From assembly GCF_900086585.1 (NCBI RefSeq), contig NZ_FLKM01000008.1, positions 930,001-994,000 of the forward strand: 64,000 bases of DNA. The letters run 5' to 3'. The notes beneath the pieces are model-generated. The model was not told the origin of the DNA. It ran no database searches and saw only the letters and a program-made list of their open reading frames with translations. How positions within the stretch are numbered: the stretch's first letter is position 1; every line of letters begins with the position of its first letter. Both the position numbers and the translations under genes were made by a program. Shown piece by piece: positions 26,744 to 35,046 of the stretch. This stretch comes from Emergencia timonensis (GTDB lineage: Bacteria; Bacillota; Clostridia; Peptostreptococcales; Anaerovoracaceae).

Positions 26744-27109
26744 TCAGTACCTCTCTTTACAATTTAAATCGAATATGATGTCTACGATGTGATGTACCAA
26801 TCTGGCTTCGTCTGTATCGGCCAAAGTGTAATACACTTCTTTGCCGCACTTTCGATAAGTGAGAAGTCCAGCCTGCTTCAGTACTCTTAAGTGATGCGAT
26901 ACGGCAGGAGAAGACATCTCGATGGCAGCGGCAATGTTGGCAACACAATCTTCTGTGTGGCACAGGAGCCAGAGGATTTTCACCCGAGTGGGATCGCTGA
27001 TCAAAGCAAAGGTTTCGGCAGTCTTATCAAAGACATCCTGGCAGGGCATGTTTTGAATAAAAGCGGAAGTCTTATTGCCGTGATCGTGTGGCAGGTGTAT
27101 CTCTTTCAT
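26744..27109 (-). CDS. ArsR/SmtB family metalloregulator
   Basis: A 121-residue ArsR repressor. It has ETFALISDPTRVKILWLLCHTEDCVANIAAAIEMSSP (seen as two blocks) and the recognition helix SPAVSHHLRVLKQAGLL, then YRKCGKEVYYTLAD as the wing. The ELCVCD-type metal box is represented by TEDCVAN (one Cys), and the C-terminal LVHHIVDII offers an alpha-5 metal site as in CzrA/SmtB. An N-terminal HLPHDHG segment may also bind metal. ATG 27109 is preferred over GTG 27118. It heads the HMA-ATPase operon and probably represses it at the palindrome upstream. Confidence 0.92.
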   Translation of the reverse strand: MKEIHLPHDHGNKTSAFIQNMPCQDVFDKTAETFALISDPTRVKILWLLCHTEDCVANIAAAIEMSSPAVSHHLRVLKQAGLLTYRKCGKEVYYTLADTDEARLVHHIVDIIFDLNCKERY

Positions 27110-27134
27110 TTCTTGCACATCCTTTCGTTTGGCT

Positions 27135-27158
27135 TAAACAATTAAATATTTGTTTAAA
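27135..27158. promoter_or_regulatory. ArsR operator palindrome
   Basis: TTAAACAA, eight bases, TTGTTTAA is a perfect inverted repeat 26 bp upstream of the ArsR start, at the position of the operon promoter on the minus strand. Confidence 0.65.
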
Positions 27159-27234
27159 CGTTATATAAATAATATTCCACTAAAAGGGAAAATAAAACAT
27201 CTAAATTAAAAATTTTATTAAATCATATTTATGG

Positions 27235-27590
27235 CACGGCAAACGCATGATAACATTTTTCGCCTTCATTTTCATTTTTTTGCTTGTTACAGGCACATTT
27301 TTTGATTATTGTAAACCAATCCGCCTTCATTTTTGAATTCTGGTGTCCTACTTGCGCGAAGGTGGTAAAGAATCCCGCTATATCAAGAGTATTCCTCTTT
27401 TTATCAGGCTGCTTTTCGTCAAATTTATAAAATATACCATTATGTGGAAGTTTATGTATTGGAATCTGGCGTTTGCAAAGGGAGTTGCGCAAGTAAACTT
27501 AAAAAAATTAAAAATGAAGGCGGGAATGTTGGCTTAAGCAGCATTTTATGCCATCATGCCCAGTATTTTTGAAAAATGAAGGCGCGCTAT
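27235..27590. repeat. Intergenic AT-rich block with repeated AAAAATGAAGGCG motif
   Basis: This gene-free stretch of about 500 bp holds four copies of a short motif. Two are in minus orientation (27261-27272 and 27321-27334) and two in plus orientation (27510-27523 and 27572-27584). The middle pair is a perfect 14-bp inverted repeat around 175 bp and encloses a second 8-bp inverted repeat (ACTTGCGC at 27350, GCGCAAGT at 27487). Its left edge, CACGGCAAACGCATGA, recurs at 45453. No convincing ORF is present. It may be a degenerate mobile element or a binding-site array. Confidence 0.6.
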
Positions 27591-27651
27591 TTTACTTTCA
27601 TGGTTTTGCCGTGATATTTATGGTAAAGGCATTTGACAAAATCGTCGATTC

Positions 27652-27668
27652 GTAATACGGTGTATTAC
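27652..27668. promoter_or_regulatory. Toxin-antitoxin operator
   Basis: GTAATAC, GGT, GTATTAC is a perfect 7-bp inverted repeat 20 bp before the antitoxin start, with TTGACA 14 bp further upstream. Antitoxins of this class bind such sites to repress their own operon. Confidence 0.6.
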
Positions 27669-27687
27669 AAAGAAGGGGGATGAGAAT

Positions 27688-27909
27688 ATGACAATTTCAT
27701 TACGATTAAGTGAAGAGGATTCCATGTTGATTAAAAAATATGCGGAGATGCATAACATTTCAGTTTCAGAACTTGTACGACAGTCTGTCTTTGATCGTAT
27801 TGAAGAGGAGTATGATTTAAAGGCTTATGATAATGCATTGGCTGAATACCAAGCAGATTCCATCACTTATTCTCTCGATGAGGTGGAAAAGGAATTGGGA
27901 CTGAGATGA
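27688..27909 (+). CDS. RelB-like (DUF6290) antitoxin
   Basis: A 73-residue antitoxin-type protein. The N-terminal ribbon-helix-helix (TISLRLSEEDSMLIKKYAEMH, then ISVSELVRQSVFDRIEE) is the DNA-binding part, and the acidic C-terminus (EEEYDLKAYDNALAEYQ, SLDEVEKELGLR) would wrap the toxin. An AAGGGGG site precedes ATG 27688, and a palindrome lies upstream. Its stop overlaps the start of the RelE-type toxin frame by 4 bp. Since that toxin is damaged, the antitoxin may now act only as a DNA binder or protect against related toxins. Confidence 0.85.
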   Translation: MTISLRLSEEDSMLIKKYAEMHNISVSELVRQSVFDRIEEEYDLKAYDNALAEYQADSITYSLDEVEKELGLR

Positions 27910-28174
27910 AATAAAAAGTGGAATTTTCGAAAACAGCGCTGAAGGAGCTAAAAAACTAGATAAGTATACACCAAAATTAGTTTTGGCATGGGTACGGAAA
28001 AACTTGGAAAATTGTACAGAGCCTCGTCAATATGGAAAAGGGCTTACCGCTGACAGAAGCGGACAATGGAGGTATCGTGCAGGTGATTACCGTTTGATTG
28101 CACAGATAGAGGATGACAGAGTGATTATCCTGCTCCTCGCTATTGGACATAGAGAAAAAGTATACGATATTTGA
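27906..28174 (+). pseudogene. RelE/ParE-type toxin, damaged
   Basis: This frame encodes a RelE-superfamily mRNA interferase: VEFSKTALKELK, then WVRKNLENCTEPRQYGKGL, QWRYRAGDYRLIAQIEDDRV, and the end LLLAIGHREKVYDI. Two lesions are present. Codon 3 is TAA where a tyrosine is normal, and a run of six A residues at 27950-27955 puts the rest in the -1 frame just before a TAG. The overlap ATGA with the antitoxin stop is preserved. The frame break falls exactly on A AAA AAC, a known slippery heptamer, so frameshifting could in principle restore the toxin, but the early TAA makes decay more likely. Confidence 0.8.
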
Positions 28175-28219
28175 GCCCTTGTTATCAGACGGAGAACCAT
28201 TCTTACTTACATAAAGCAA

Positions 28220-28255
28220 AAACCACTCTCAAGTTGCAGACGGAGTGGTTTCTTA
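28220..28255. terminator. Terminator between toxin remnant and HxlR gene
   Basis: AAACCACTC pairs with GAGTGGTTT (28243-28251) around a 14-nt loop. It is flanked by A and T runs and lies between converging genes. Confidence 0.75.
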
Positions 28256-28265
28256 TTTTGTCCTC

Positions 28266-28616
28266 TTATTCATCGTGCTCTGGTGTCTGCGAATTGACGA
28301 GATTCTGATAATAAGCTCCGAACTGTCCCATGGAATCGAGAATGGGGCGCAGGGTTTCACCTAATGGGGATAATGCGTACTCCACCCTTGGCGGTACTTC
28401 CGGATAGACGGTACGCTGGATGATACCGTCTGCCTCCATGGATCGCAGGCTGTCGGTGAGCACTTTCTGACTGATGCCTGTGAGCGACTTCTGCAGTTCT
28501 TTGAACCTCCATGGACGATCAAGAAGGTTGCGGATGATCAGCAGTTTCCATTTGCTGCCGATCAGTTGTACGGTGGTGGCGACCGGGCAGATTGGCAATT
28601 CTTCTTTCTTTATCAT
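28266..28616 (-). CDS. HxlR family transcriptional regulator
   Basis: A 116-residue winged-helix regulator of the HxlR type: the conserved CPVATTVQLIGSKWKLLIIRNL with one cysteine (Cys10 by this start), then RFKELQKSLTGISQKVLTDSL as recognition helix region and VYPEVPPRVEYALSPLG as the wing. Several HxlR members sense quinones or electrophiles through that N-terminal cysteine. ATG 28616 was chosen over 28640 because AGAGG lies before it. It is divergent from rnf, and a perfect palindrome GATGTATACATC lies in the gap. Confidence 0.9.
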   Translation of the reverse strand: MIKKEELPICPVATTVQLIGSKWKLLIIRNLLDRPWRFKELQKSLTGISQKVLTDSLRSMEADGIIQRTVYPEVPPRVEYALSPLGETLRPILDSMGQFGAYYQNLVNSQTPEHDE

Positions 28617-28695
28617 GATGAACAGACCTCTTTCCTTCATATTATATTAGATTATAATTCCTGACTGTCAAGAAGACAAGGATTTTTGACATTTT

Positions 28696-28776
28696 GATGT
28701 ATACATCTGCATATGCTTTGGAGGAGAGTGAATCCAAAGCAAACAGATGGAATGGTTCTAGGGTAATTTTGGAACC
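28696..28776. other. Intergenic palindrome and nested hairpins between hxlR and rnf
   Basis: The gap holds a perfect 12-bp palindrome, GATGTATACATC (28696-28707), which could be the HxlR operator. Next comes a nested structure: CATCTG (28704-28709) with CAGATG (28744-28749) enclosing GCTTTGGA (28715-28722) with TCCAAAGC (28733-28740), and then GGTTC/GAACC (28754-28776). It lies upstream of the apparent rnf -10 (TATAAT, 28831-28836). I do not recognise a known riboswitch. Confidence 0.45.
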
Positions 28777-28888
28777 TGCGAAGAGTTAAAAATATGTCAA
28801 AATTTTAATGATTTTTGTCGTTCTTTGTAGTATAATGTATTGCGTATGATTATTAGACAACTATTTTTTAGAAAGGAAGGTTTCAAAT

Positions 28889-30205
28889 ATGAGTTCAAAT
28901 GCAAAGCATTTACATAGCATCGACGCCGGACACTATAAGAACACGGCGAAATGTGAAACCGAAGTTATGCCAATTCCTGACGTTGTCAAGATCTCAATGT
29001 CACAGCATATTGGTGCGCCTTGTAAGCCTTTAGTAGCGAAAGGTGATGCGGTCAAGGTCGGACAACTTATCGGCGATACAGATGCATTCGTAAGTGCACC
29101 TATTCACTCAAGCGTATCCGGAACCGTTGCAGGCATTGAAACACAGCGTTCTGCCACAGGCGGAAACGACACGTTGGTTGTGATTGAAACTGACAAAAAA
29201 CAAGAGATGTGGGAGGAAATTAAAGTTCCTCAGGTAAATGATCTGGCTAGTTTTGTTAAGGCCGTCAGAGACAGTGGTCTCGTAGGATTGGGCGGCGCTT
29301 CATTCCCGACACACATCAAGTACAACCCAAAGAATCTCGACGAAGTACATACTTTAATCGTCAATGGTGCGGAATGTGAGCCGTTCATCACTTCTGACCA
29401 CAGGACAATGCTTGAAGATACTCAGGACATTATCGACGGGATGAAATTGATCATGGACTACATCGGACTTGATGAAGGATATATTGGAATCGAGGAAAAC
29501 AAGCCTGATGCAATCGAAAAGCTGGATAAGATGTTTGCTGAACAAGGTCTCACGAACATGCATACGTTCAAGCTGCAGGCCAGATATCCAAAAGGAGCGG
29601 AGCGTGTTCTTGTTTATGAAATCACTGGCAAGCCTATGGCAGCAGGCGTACTTCCTGCAGACCTAGGGGTCATTCTATCTAATGTAACATCTGTTGCATT
29701 TGTAGGACAGTATTTCAGGACCGGCGTACCTCTCATCCAGAAGAGAATGACAGTAGACGGCGACGCAGTAGCAGCGCCGAAGAACATTATCGCTCCAATC
29801 GGCGCACAGATTCACGATGTCATTGATTTCTGCGGCGGATACAAATCAGATCCAAGGAAGATTTTGATGGGTGGACCGATGATGGGCAGAGCGATTTTCT
29901 CCGACGAGATGCCAATCGTAAAAAACAATAATGCGATTCTTGCATTCTCAAAGGAAAAGTCATATATTCCTGAAGAAACTGCATGTATCAACTGCGGAAG
30001 ATGTCATCACGCATGTCCGTTTAATCTGCTTCCTACAGCACTGGCAGAGGCGTATGAGCGCAGAGATGCACAGAAGCTCGCTGATCTGCAGGTAATGCAG
30101 TGTATGGAATGCGGAAGCTGTTCATACGTATGTCCTGCAAGAAGACCTCTGGGCTTCATGAACAAGCTTGGAAAGGCTGTTGTAAAGGAGGCTGGAATTA
30201 AATAA
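28889..30205 (+). CDS. rnfC: Rnf complex subunit RnfC
   Basis: A 438-residue peripheral subunit of the Rnf ferredoxin:NAD+ oxidoreductase, thought to take part in NAD(H)/FMN binding at the cytoplasmic face. The glycine-rich GLVGLGGASFPTHIKYNP near residue 130 and VNGAECEPFITSDHR near 153 are typical. Two [4Fe-4S] motifs lie at the C-terminus: CINCGRCHHACP at 366 and CMECGSCSYVCP at 405. Length matches clostridial RnfC. It is the first gene of a six-gene operon in order C-D-G-E-A-B, with GAAAGGAAGG before the start and TATAAT 53 bp upstream of the coding region. Confidence 0.95.
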   Translation: MSSNAKHLHSIDAGHYKNTAKCETEVMPIPDVVKISMSQHIGAPCKPLVAKGDAVKVGQLIGDTDAFVSAPIHSSVSGTVAGIETQRSATGGNDTLVVIETDKKQEMWEEIKVPQVNDLASFVKAVRDSGLVGLGGASFPTHIKYNPKNLDEVHTLIVNGAECEPFITSDHRTMLEDTQDIIDGMKLIMDYIGLDEGYIGIEENKPDAIEKLDKMFAEQGLTNMHTFKLQARYPKGAERVLVYEITGKPMAAGVLPADLGVILSNVTSVAFVGQYFRTGVPLIQKRMTVDGDAVAAPKNIIAPIGAQIHDVIDFCGGYKSDPRKILMGGPMMGRAIFSDEMPIVKNNNAILAFSKEKSYIPEETACINCGRCHHACPFNLLPTALAEAYERRDAQKLADLQVMQCMECGSCSYVCPARRPLGFMNKLGKAVVKEAGIK

Positions 30206-31185
30206 TGGATAAAAAATACTATGGTAATTTAGCAGTATCCTCAGCACCGCACTTGGTCACCGGCCTGGATACTACAAAGACAATGGCAATGGTATTGATT
30301 GCCTTGTTACCTTCTTTTTTAGTAAGTATATATGTTTTCGGTTTCAGAGTTATCGCATTAACTCTCGTATGTGTAGCCGCCAGCATAGGATTTGAGTGGC
30401 TGTACAATAAACTGATGCACAAGAGACAGACTGTGGGCGACCTCAGTGCGGCCGTGACAGGCCTTTTGATCGCATTCAACGTTCCGTCCAGTTTCCCTTA
30501 TTGGATGGCGATTATCGGATGTTTTGTAGCAATTATTATCGTAAAGCAGATTTATGGCGGTCTCGGAAGAAACGTCGTTAACCCTGCCATCACGGCAAGA
30601 ATCGTATTATTTATCTCCTTTGCAACTGAAATGACGACATGGCCTACTCCATCGATGTCAACAGTTGATGCGGCAACAAGCGCAACGCCGCTGGGCGTGC
30701 TGCAGGAAGGCAACGTAGCGGACCTGCCTGCAAATATGGAGATGTTCCTCGGATTCATCGGCGGATCAGTAGGCGAAGTCAGCGCCGTCGCATTACTTCT
30801 GGGCGGCCTCTTCCTGATTTGGAAGAAGATCATTTCGCCGATCATTCCAGTTTGCTTCATCGGAACCGTATTCGTATTCGCATTTGTTTATTATGCAATC
30901 GTAGGCGGTGACGTAAGCGCACTCAATATGGCAGTCTTCCACATTTGCGCAGGAGGCGTTATGCTGGGAGCCTTCTTCATGGCAACCGATTATGTCACTT
31001 CCCCGATCATGCCTTTAGGCAAGGTGATCATGGGCATTGGCTGCGGACTGCTGACAATGATCATCAGACTTTGGGGTGCATATCCAGAAGGCGTTTCCTT
31101 CTCCATCCTGCTGATGAACATCTTGACTCCGCTGATCGATCAGTTGTGCATCAAATTAACTTATGGAGGTGCAAAGAAAAAATGA
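30205..31185 (+). CDS. rnfD: Rnf complex subunit RnfD
   Basis: A 326-residue membrane subunit with about nine to ten helices. The flavinylation site is seen as VDAATSATPLG near residue 155, where the threonine of SAT carries covalent FMN in studied Rnf complexes. NVVNPAITARIV, ahead of it, is also conserved. It overlaps the rnfC stop by one base (TAATGG), so translation is coupled. RnfD passes electrons from the flavin of RnfG through the membrane and is part of the ion path. Confidence 0.95.
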   Translation: MDKKYYGNLAVSSAPHLVTGLDTTKTMAMVLIALLPSFLVSIYVFGFRVIALTLVCVAASIGFEWLYNKLMHKRQTVGDLSAAVTGLLIAFNVPSSFPYWMAIIGCFVAIIIVKQIYGGLGRNVVNPAITARIVLFISFATEMTTWPTPSMSTVDAATSATPLGVLQEGNVADLPANMEMFLGFIGGSVGEVSAVALLLGGLFLIWKKIISPIIPVCFIGTVFVFAFVYYAIVGGDVSALNMAVFHICAGGVMLGAFFMATDYVTSPIMPLGKVIMGIGCGLLTMIIRLWGAYPEGVSFSILLMNILTPLIDQLCIKLTYGGAKKK

Positions 31186-31754
31186 AAAACAACAACACAT
31201 TTAAAGAATACGTTGCACCGATCGTAGTTCTTGTATGCATCTGTCTGGTTATTACAGCTGCTTTAGCGGCTACATACGGTGTGGCAAAACCAATTATCGA
31301 CGAAAATACGATCAAAGCTGCAAATGAAGCTAGAGCGGAACTTCTTCCTGCGGCAGATACTTTTACTAAGTATACAGGAAAGCTGGTAACGGAAGAAAAA
31401 GATAAGGTTTACGTTGAGGAATGTTACGTTGCTGATAACGGCAGCGGAATGGTCGTTACAGTCGTAACGAAGTCATTTGGCGGCGCACTGACCGAGATGA
31501 TCGGTATCGACAGCAATGGTGCGATTACAGGCGTTAAGGTAACTGCTCATGCAGATACGCCGGGCCTTGGAACAAAAGCCCATGCGCCTGAACACTTAAA
31601 GCAGTACAAGGGTCTTACAGAATTAACATCGACGGCGGCAAAGGATGATTCCAGCGTAACCTACATTACTGGAGCCACGATTTCTTCTAACGCGGTTCAC
31701 TATGGTGTATATTGTGCATTAGACCAGTACAAAGCAATGGGAGGTGTGCAATAA
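31182..31754 (+). CDS. rnfG: Rnf complex subunit RnfG
   Basis: A 190-residue protein with one N-terminal membrane anchor (residues 12-35) and an extracytoplasmic FMN-binding domain. The covalent FMN motif is TGATISS near residue 163, in YITGATISSNAV. GKVTAHADTPGLGTKA-like sequence (KVTAHADTPGLGTKAHAP) before it is conserved. The gene starts four bases inside the end of rnfD, at an ATG preceded by TATGGAGGTG. It carries one of the covalently bound flavins of the complex. Confidence 0.95.
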   Translation: MKNNNTFKEYVAPIVVLVCICLVITAALAATYGVAKPIIDENTIKAANEARAELLPAADTFTKYTGKLVTEEKDKVYVEECYVADNGSGMVVTVVTKSFGGALTEMIGIDSNGAITGVKVTAHADTPGLGTKAHAPEHLKQYKGLTELTSTAAKDDSSVTYITGATISSNAVHYGVYCALDQYKAMGGVQ

Positions 31755-32455
31755 TGGAAAAGAAAGCAAGTAAATTGAGCATCCTTACCAAAGGTATCAT
31801 CAAAGAAAACCCTGTACTGGTATTACTGTTAGGTACTTGTCCGACACTGGCGACAACCTCCTCAGCAATTAACGGTATCGGTATGGGCGTTTCTGCGACA
31901 GCGGTACTGATTTGCTCCAATATCGTTATTTCACTACTTAGAAAAATTATTCCTGACAAGGTGAGAATCCCGTGCTACATCGTAGTTATCGCAGGATTTG
32001 TAACCGTTGTTCAGCTGTTGTTGCAGGCTTTCGTGCCTTCCCTCTACGCTTCACTGGGATTATTCATTCCTCTGATCGTAGTAAACTGTATCATTCTGGG
32101 AAGAGCCGAAATGTTTGCCAGCAAGAACAACGCCTTTGATTCCGCCCTCGACGGTATCGGCATGGGTATTGGATTTACCCTCGCGCTTGGTGCAATGGGT
32201 CTGATCAGAGAGTTCTTCGGTTCCGGTACTGCTTTTGGAATCAACGTTCTGACGGATATCATCCCTGGCATGGGAATCTTTAACCTGGCTCCAGGCGGAT
32301 TCTTTGTTTTCGCAATTCTGATTGCTGCTGTAAACTTCTTTACAAAAGGCAAAGGACTGAAGAAGAAGGAATTTGGCTGTGACGGATGCGCAATGTCCGC
32401 AATGTGCGGCGGCGCAAGAAAAGAATGTGAGAAAGGAGCTGACAAAGTATGCTAA
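31754..32455 (+). CDS. rnfE: Rnf complex subunit RnfE
   Basis: A 233-residue membrane subunit with six helices, homologous to RnfA and NqrD. ENPVLVLLLGTCPTLATTSS with the conserved cysteine near residue 30, and a second cysteine region VVNCIILGRAEMFAS near residue 115, fit the [2Fe-2S] site now seen between RnfA and RnfE. The tail is longer than in E. coli RnfE and ends in a cysteine-rich stretch (CDGCAMSAMCGGARKEC), typical of some clostridial proteins. The start overlaps the rnfG stop. Confidence 0.95.
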   Translation: MEKKASKLSILTKGIIKENPVLVLLLGTCPTLATTSSAINGIGMGVSATAVLICSNIVISLLRKIIPDKVRIPCYIVVIAGFVTVVQLLLQAFVPSLYASLGLFIPLIVVNCIILGRAEMFASKNNAFDSALDGIGMGIGFTLALGAMGLIREFFGSGTAFGINVLTDIIPGMGIFNLAPGGFFVFAILIAAVNFFTKGKGLKKKEFGCDGCAMSAMCGGARKECEKGADKVC

Positions 32456-33024
32456 TAGTAACAACAGTGATGAGTATGATCTTGGTAAACAACTATGTAT
32501 TGGCGCAGTTCCTGGGTATCTGTCCATTCTTAGGTGTATCAAAGAAACTCGACTCCGCAGTAGGCATGGGCGTTGCCGTTATCTTCGTAATGGTTCTGGC
32601 CACGATTGCCACATGGCCGATCATGAAACTGCTCAACAGTTTTGAGATCGGTTACTTACAGACTGTAGTATTCATCCTCGTAATCGCTGCATTAGTACAG
32701 CTGATTGAAATGATGATGAAAAAATATATCCCTTCCCTGCACAAAGCGCTGGGCGTTTATCTGCCATTGATTACAACAAACTGTGCAGTACTGGGTGTCT
32801 GCATCTCTAATATCGACGCTGGTTATGGTTATGTTTTATCAATCTTCAATGCTGCAGGTGCAGGAATCGGTTTCTTACTGGCAATGGTGCTATTTGCCGG
32901 TGTAAGAGGCAAATTAGAGAACGAAGACGGTGTTCCTTATGCATTTAGAGGAGTTCCTCTTACATTAATTACTGCTGCTATGTTATCCCTGGGCTTCATG
33001 GGCTTCAGCGGATTATTCCAGTAG
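32449..33024 (+). CDS. rnfA: Rnf complex subunit RnfA
   Basis: A 191-residue membrane subunit with six helices. NNYVLAQFLGICPFLGVSKK near residue 13 and TTNCAVLGVCISN near residue 108 hold the conserved cysteines that bind an intramembrane iron-sulfur cluster with RnfE. Length and sequence are those of clostridial RnfA. It overlaps the rnfE 3' end by 7 bp. Confidence 0.95.
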   Translation: MLIVTTVMSMILVNNYVLAQFLGICPFLGVSKKLDSAVGMGVAVIFVMVLATIATWPIMKLLNSFEIGYLQTVVFILVIAALVQLIEMMMKKYIPSLHKALGVYLPLITTNCAVLGVCISNIDAGYGYVLSIFNAAGAGIGFLLAMVLFAGVRGKLENEDGVPYAFRGVPLTLITAAMLSLGFMGFSGLFQ

Positions 33025-33039
33025 AGAAGGAGGATAGGA

Positions 33040-33882
33040 ATGTTAACACCAATTTTAATCGTAGTGGCAATGGGATTTGTTGCTGCGGCGATACTGACTA
33101 TCGCTTCAAAGGTATTCTTTGTACCTGTTGATGAAACTTTTGCATTGCTCCGTGCAGAACTGCCAGGCGCGAACTGTGGCGCCTGCGGATATGCGGGCTG
33201 CGATGACTATGCGAATGCGCTTACTGAAGACCACAGTCTGAGCTGCTCAAAGTGCCCCGTAGGCGGCGCTGAGGTTGCAGATAAGCTGGCGGCTGTCCTG
33301 GGTGTTGAATCCGGTTCTGCTGACAAGCAGGTAGCAATGGTAATGTGTAACGGTACGAAAGAAGCGGCGAAGACCATCATGGAATATGACGGCATCAAAA
33401 CTTGTGCCGCTGCAAAGCAGTTCTTTGGCGGACTGAGCGCGTGTCCTTATGGATGTATCGGTCTCGGTGACTGTGAAGCTGCTTGTGATTTTGACGCCAT
33501 CCATATCTGCGACGGCGTGGCAGTTGTCAACAGAGATAATTGTGTGGGATGCGGTGTCTGCGCAAAGACTTGCCCTAACGCAGTTATCAAGATTCAGAGC
33601 GCTAAGAACCTGGTTGTGGTTCAGTGCAAATCTGAAGCAAAAGGCGCTGTAACTAGAAAAGCTTGCTCCAACGGATGTATCGGATGTAAGAAGTGCGAAA
33701 AGGCTTGTAAGTTTGATGCGATCACTGTGGAAAACAATGTTGCCCGCATCGATCCAGAGAAATGCAAAAACTGCGGACTCTGTGCAAAAGAATGTCCAAC
33801 TGGCGCAATCAACAACATGAGAGTAAAAAAAGCACCGGCAAAACCGGCCGCTCCAAAAGCGGAAGCTGCGAAAGAAGCATAA
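33040..33882 (+). CDS. rnfB: Rnf complex subunit RnfB
   Basis: A 280-residue iron-sulfur subunit that accepts electrons from reduced ferredoxin. It has an N-terminal membrane anchor (residues 3-28), the CGACGYAGC motif starting at residue 46 with a fourth cysteine downstream, and then a run of [4Fe-4S] motifs, among them [23 protein letters not shown] and [12 protein letters not shown]. It is longer than proteobacterial RnfB (about 190), as is usual in Clostridia, which carry extra clusters. An alanine/proline/lysine-rich tail ends the protein. It is the last gene of the operon; a terminator follows. Confidence 0.95.
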   Translation: MLTPILIVVAMGFVAAAILTIASKVFFVPVDETFALLRAELPGANCGACGYAGCDDYANALTEDHSLSCSKCPVGGAEVADKLAAVLGVESGSADKQVAMVMCNGTKEAAKTIMEYDGIKTCAAAKQFFGGLSACPYGCIGLGDCEAACDFDAIHICDGVAVVNRDNCVGCGVCAKTCPNAVIKIQSAKNLVVVQCKSEAKGAVTRKACSNGCIGCKKCEKACKFDAITVENNVARIDPEKCKNCGLCAKECPTGAINNMRVKKAPAKPAAPKAEAAKEA

Positions 33883-33901
33883 ACTGCATATTTGAATTTT
33901 T

Positions 33902-33931
33902 AGGCTGTCCTTATCGGGGCAGCCTTTTTCA
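33902..33931 (+). terminator. Terminator of the rnf operon
   Basis: AGGCTGTCC and GGGGCAGCCT pair with one bulge around a short loop, followed by five T residues, 20 bp after the rnfB stop. Confidence 0.8.
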
Positions 33932-34059
33932 ATTTCCTATGAGTTTAAAAGGGGGGTGCAGAGAGGATTCCCCTCGCCGCATTAGCGTAGTGGCGTCCGC
34001 CGCTTTTTATGGAATCTCATTCGAGAAAGGTTAAATAAAATTGCAATTTATTTTTAGTA

Positions 34060-34088
34060 TTGACTTTAATAAAATTGAGTGTTATATT
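34060..34088 (+). promoter_or_regulatory. Promoter of the DUF2089 membrane-protein operon
   Basis: -35 TTGACT (34060-34065), 17-bp spacer, -10 TATATT (34083-34088). It precedes the first gene by 30 bp. No clear operator palindrome was seen. Confidence 0.7.
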
Positions 34089-34117
34089 TAAATAAATTAA
34101 AAAAAGGGGTGGGACGA

Positions 34118-34741
34118 ATGATAATTTTTTTAGCATTTACATCAATTTTCATTTTTATTGGGGTTGCAGCGCTAACGATACTAGCAGAATGGCAGATGAT
34201 AAAACTTCAGAAAAAGTGGAAATGGGTAATTCCAGCGGCGATTACTATCCTTGCGATCTTCTCTTCCATCCAATTCAGTTGGATTTCCCACAGCAGCAGT
34301 GGTATAAGAAGCGTCTCAGTCATGATTGAAGACGATCAATTTGGAGAAATCCAGACTGCTGCAGATCACGAGAAGCACATGCATGCTATAGGATATCTGG
34401 TGAATGGGGAAACAGAGAAGGATTTGGAGTATATAGCGCTGGAATACAAAGAAGGGGAGCTAGTCGGAAGTGAAGAGGCGATGCAGTATAAGAAACAGAT
34501 CGACAATGCTATGCGCTCCTTTACGAAGGGGTTCACTGGCAGTACAGTATCACTTGAGGAACTGAGAGATGAGCAGGACAAAATCAGTGAGACAGTTAAA
34601 ACCTTTTCCCTAAAAAATTATTTTATCGCATTTGCATTTCATGCAATCTGTCCGCTGATTCTTTGGCTTATGGTCCTGGGTGACAGACTGCAGAGAAAAA
34701 ATAGAAACCAGTTAGACAAGACACGTCTGGAAGATTTGTAA
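34118..34741 (+). CDS. Uncharacterised small membrane protein (DUF2089 operon, gene 1)
   Basis: A 207-residue protein I do not recognise. Two N-terminal membrane helices (about residues 3-24 and 35-55) are followed by an extracytoplasmic or soluble region of roughly 110 residues rich in acidic residues, then a single C-terminal helix (residues 170-190) and a charged tail. ATG 34118 follows GGGGTGGG. The layout (two helices, soluble middle, one helix, charged tail ending LEDL) is shared by the two later genes of the operon (35047 and 35627), which end IQEL and IESL. The three may be distant paralogues. Function unknown. Confidence 0.65.
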   Translation: MIIFLAFTSIFIFIGVAALTILAEWQMIKLQKKWKWVIPAAITILAIFSSIQFSWISHSSSGIRSVSVMIEDDQFGEIQTAADHEKHMHAIGYLVNGETEKDLEYIALEYKEGELVGSEEAMQYKKQIDNAMRSFTKGFTGSTVSLEELRDEQDKISETVKTFSLKNYFIAFAFHAICPLILWLMVLGDRLQRKNRNQLDKTRLEDL

Positions 34742-34754
34742 GGGGGAAAAAAGA

Positions 34755-35045
34755 ATGACGATTAGAGTAGTGCCATCTTGGATGGAAAATTTAGAAGAGG
34801 AGGATATCACGTTTATCAAGAACTTTATGTTGGTAAGCGGTTCGTTAAAGGAAATGGCTGCAAAATACGATGTGACGTATCCTACGGTTCGTCTGCGTCT
34901 GGATCGCTTGATTGACAGGATAAAGATGACGGACGATCAGGAAGCGGAACCCTATGTGAAACTGATCAAACGTCTTGCTTTAGAGGATCGATTAGACTTT
35001 GAGACTGCTAAACTTTTGATTAGTGAATATAAAAAGGAGCGATAA
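34755..35045 (+). CDS. DUF2089 family protein, predicted DNA-binding
   Basis: A 96-residue DUF2089 protein. VPSWMENLEEEDITFIKNFML and the helix-turn-helix SGSLKEMAAKYDVTYPTVRLRLDRLID (two blocks) are the family core; the tail LEDRLDFETAKLLISEYKKE is helical. The zinc-finger-like N-terminus of longer DUF2089 members is missing. It is probably a transcription regulator of its own operon, being framed by three membrane-protein genes at 13 bp and 1 bp spacing. GGGGG lies before the ATG. Confidence 0.85.
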   Translation: MTIRVVPSWMENLEEEDITFIKNFMLVSGSLKEMAAKYDVTYPTVRLRLDRLIDRIKMTDDQEAEPYVKLIKRLALEDRLDFETAKLLISEYKKER

Positions 35046-35046
35046 T

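Noticed and set aside
27229..27537. Short ORFs in the repeat-rich gap before the antitoxin
   Set aside because: No ribosome site, no family likeness, and they run through inverted repeats.
28696..28776. Possible known riboswitch before rnf
   Set aside because: I compared it with remembered patterns (guanidine-I, preQ1, glycine, THF, c-di-GMP) and none fit, and it lies upstream of the apparent promoter.
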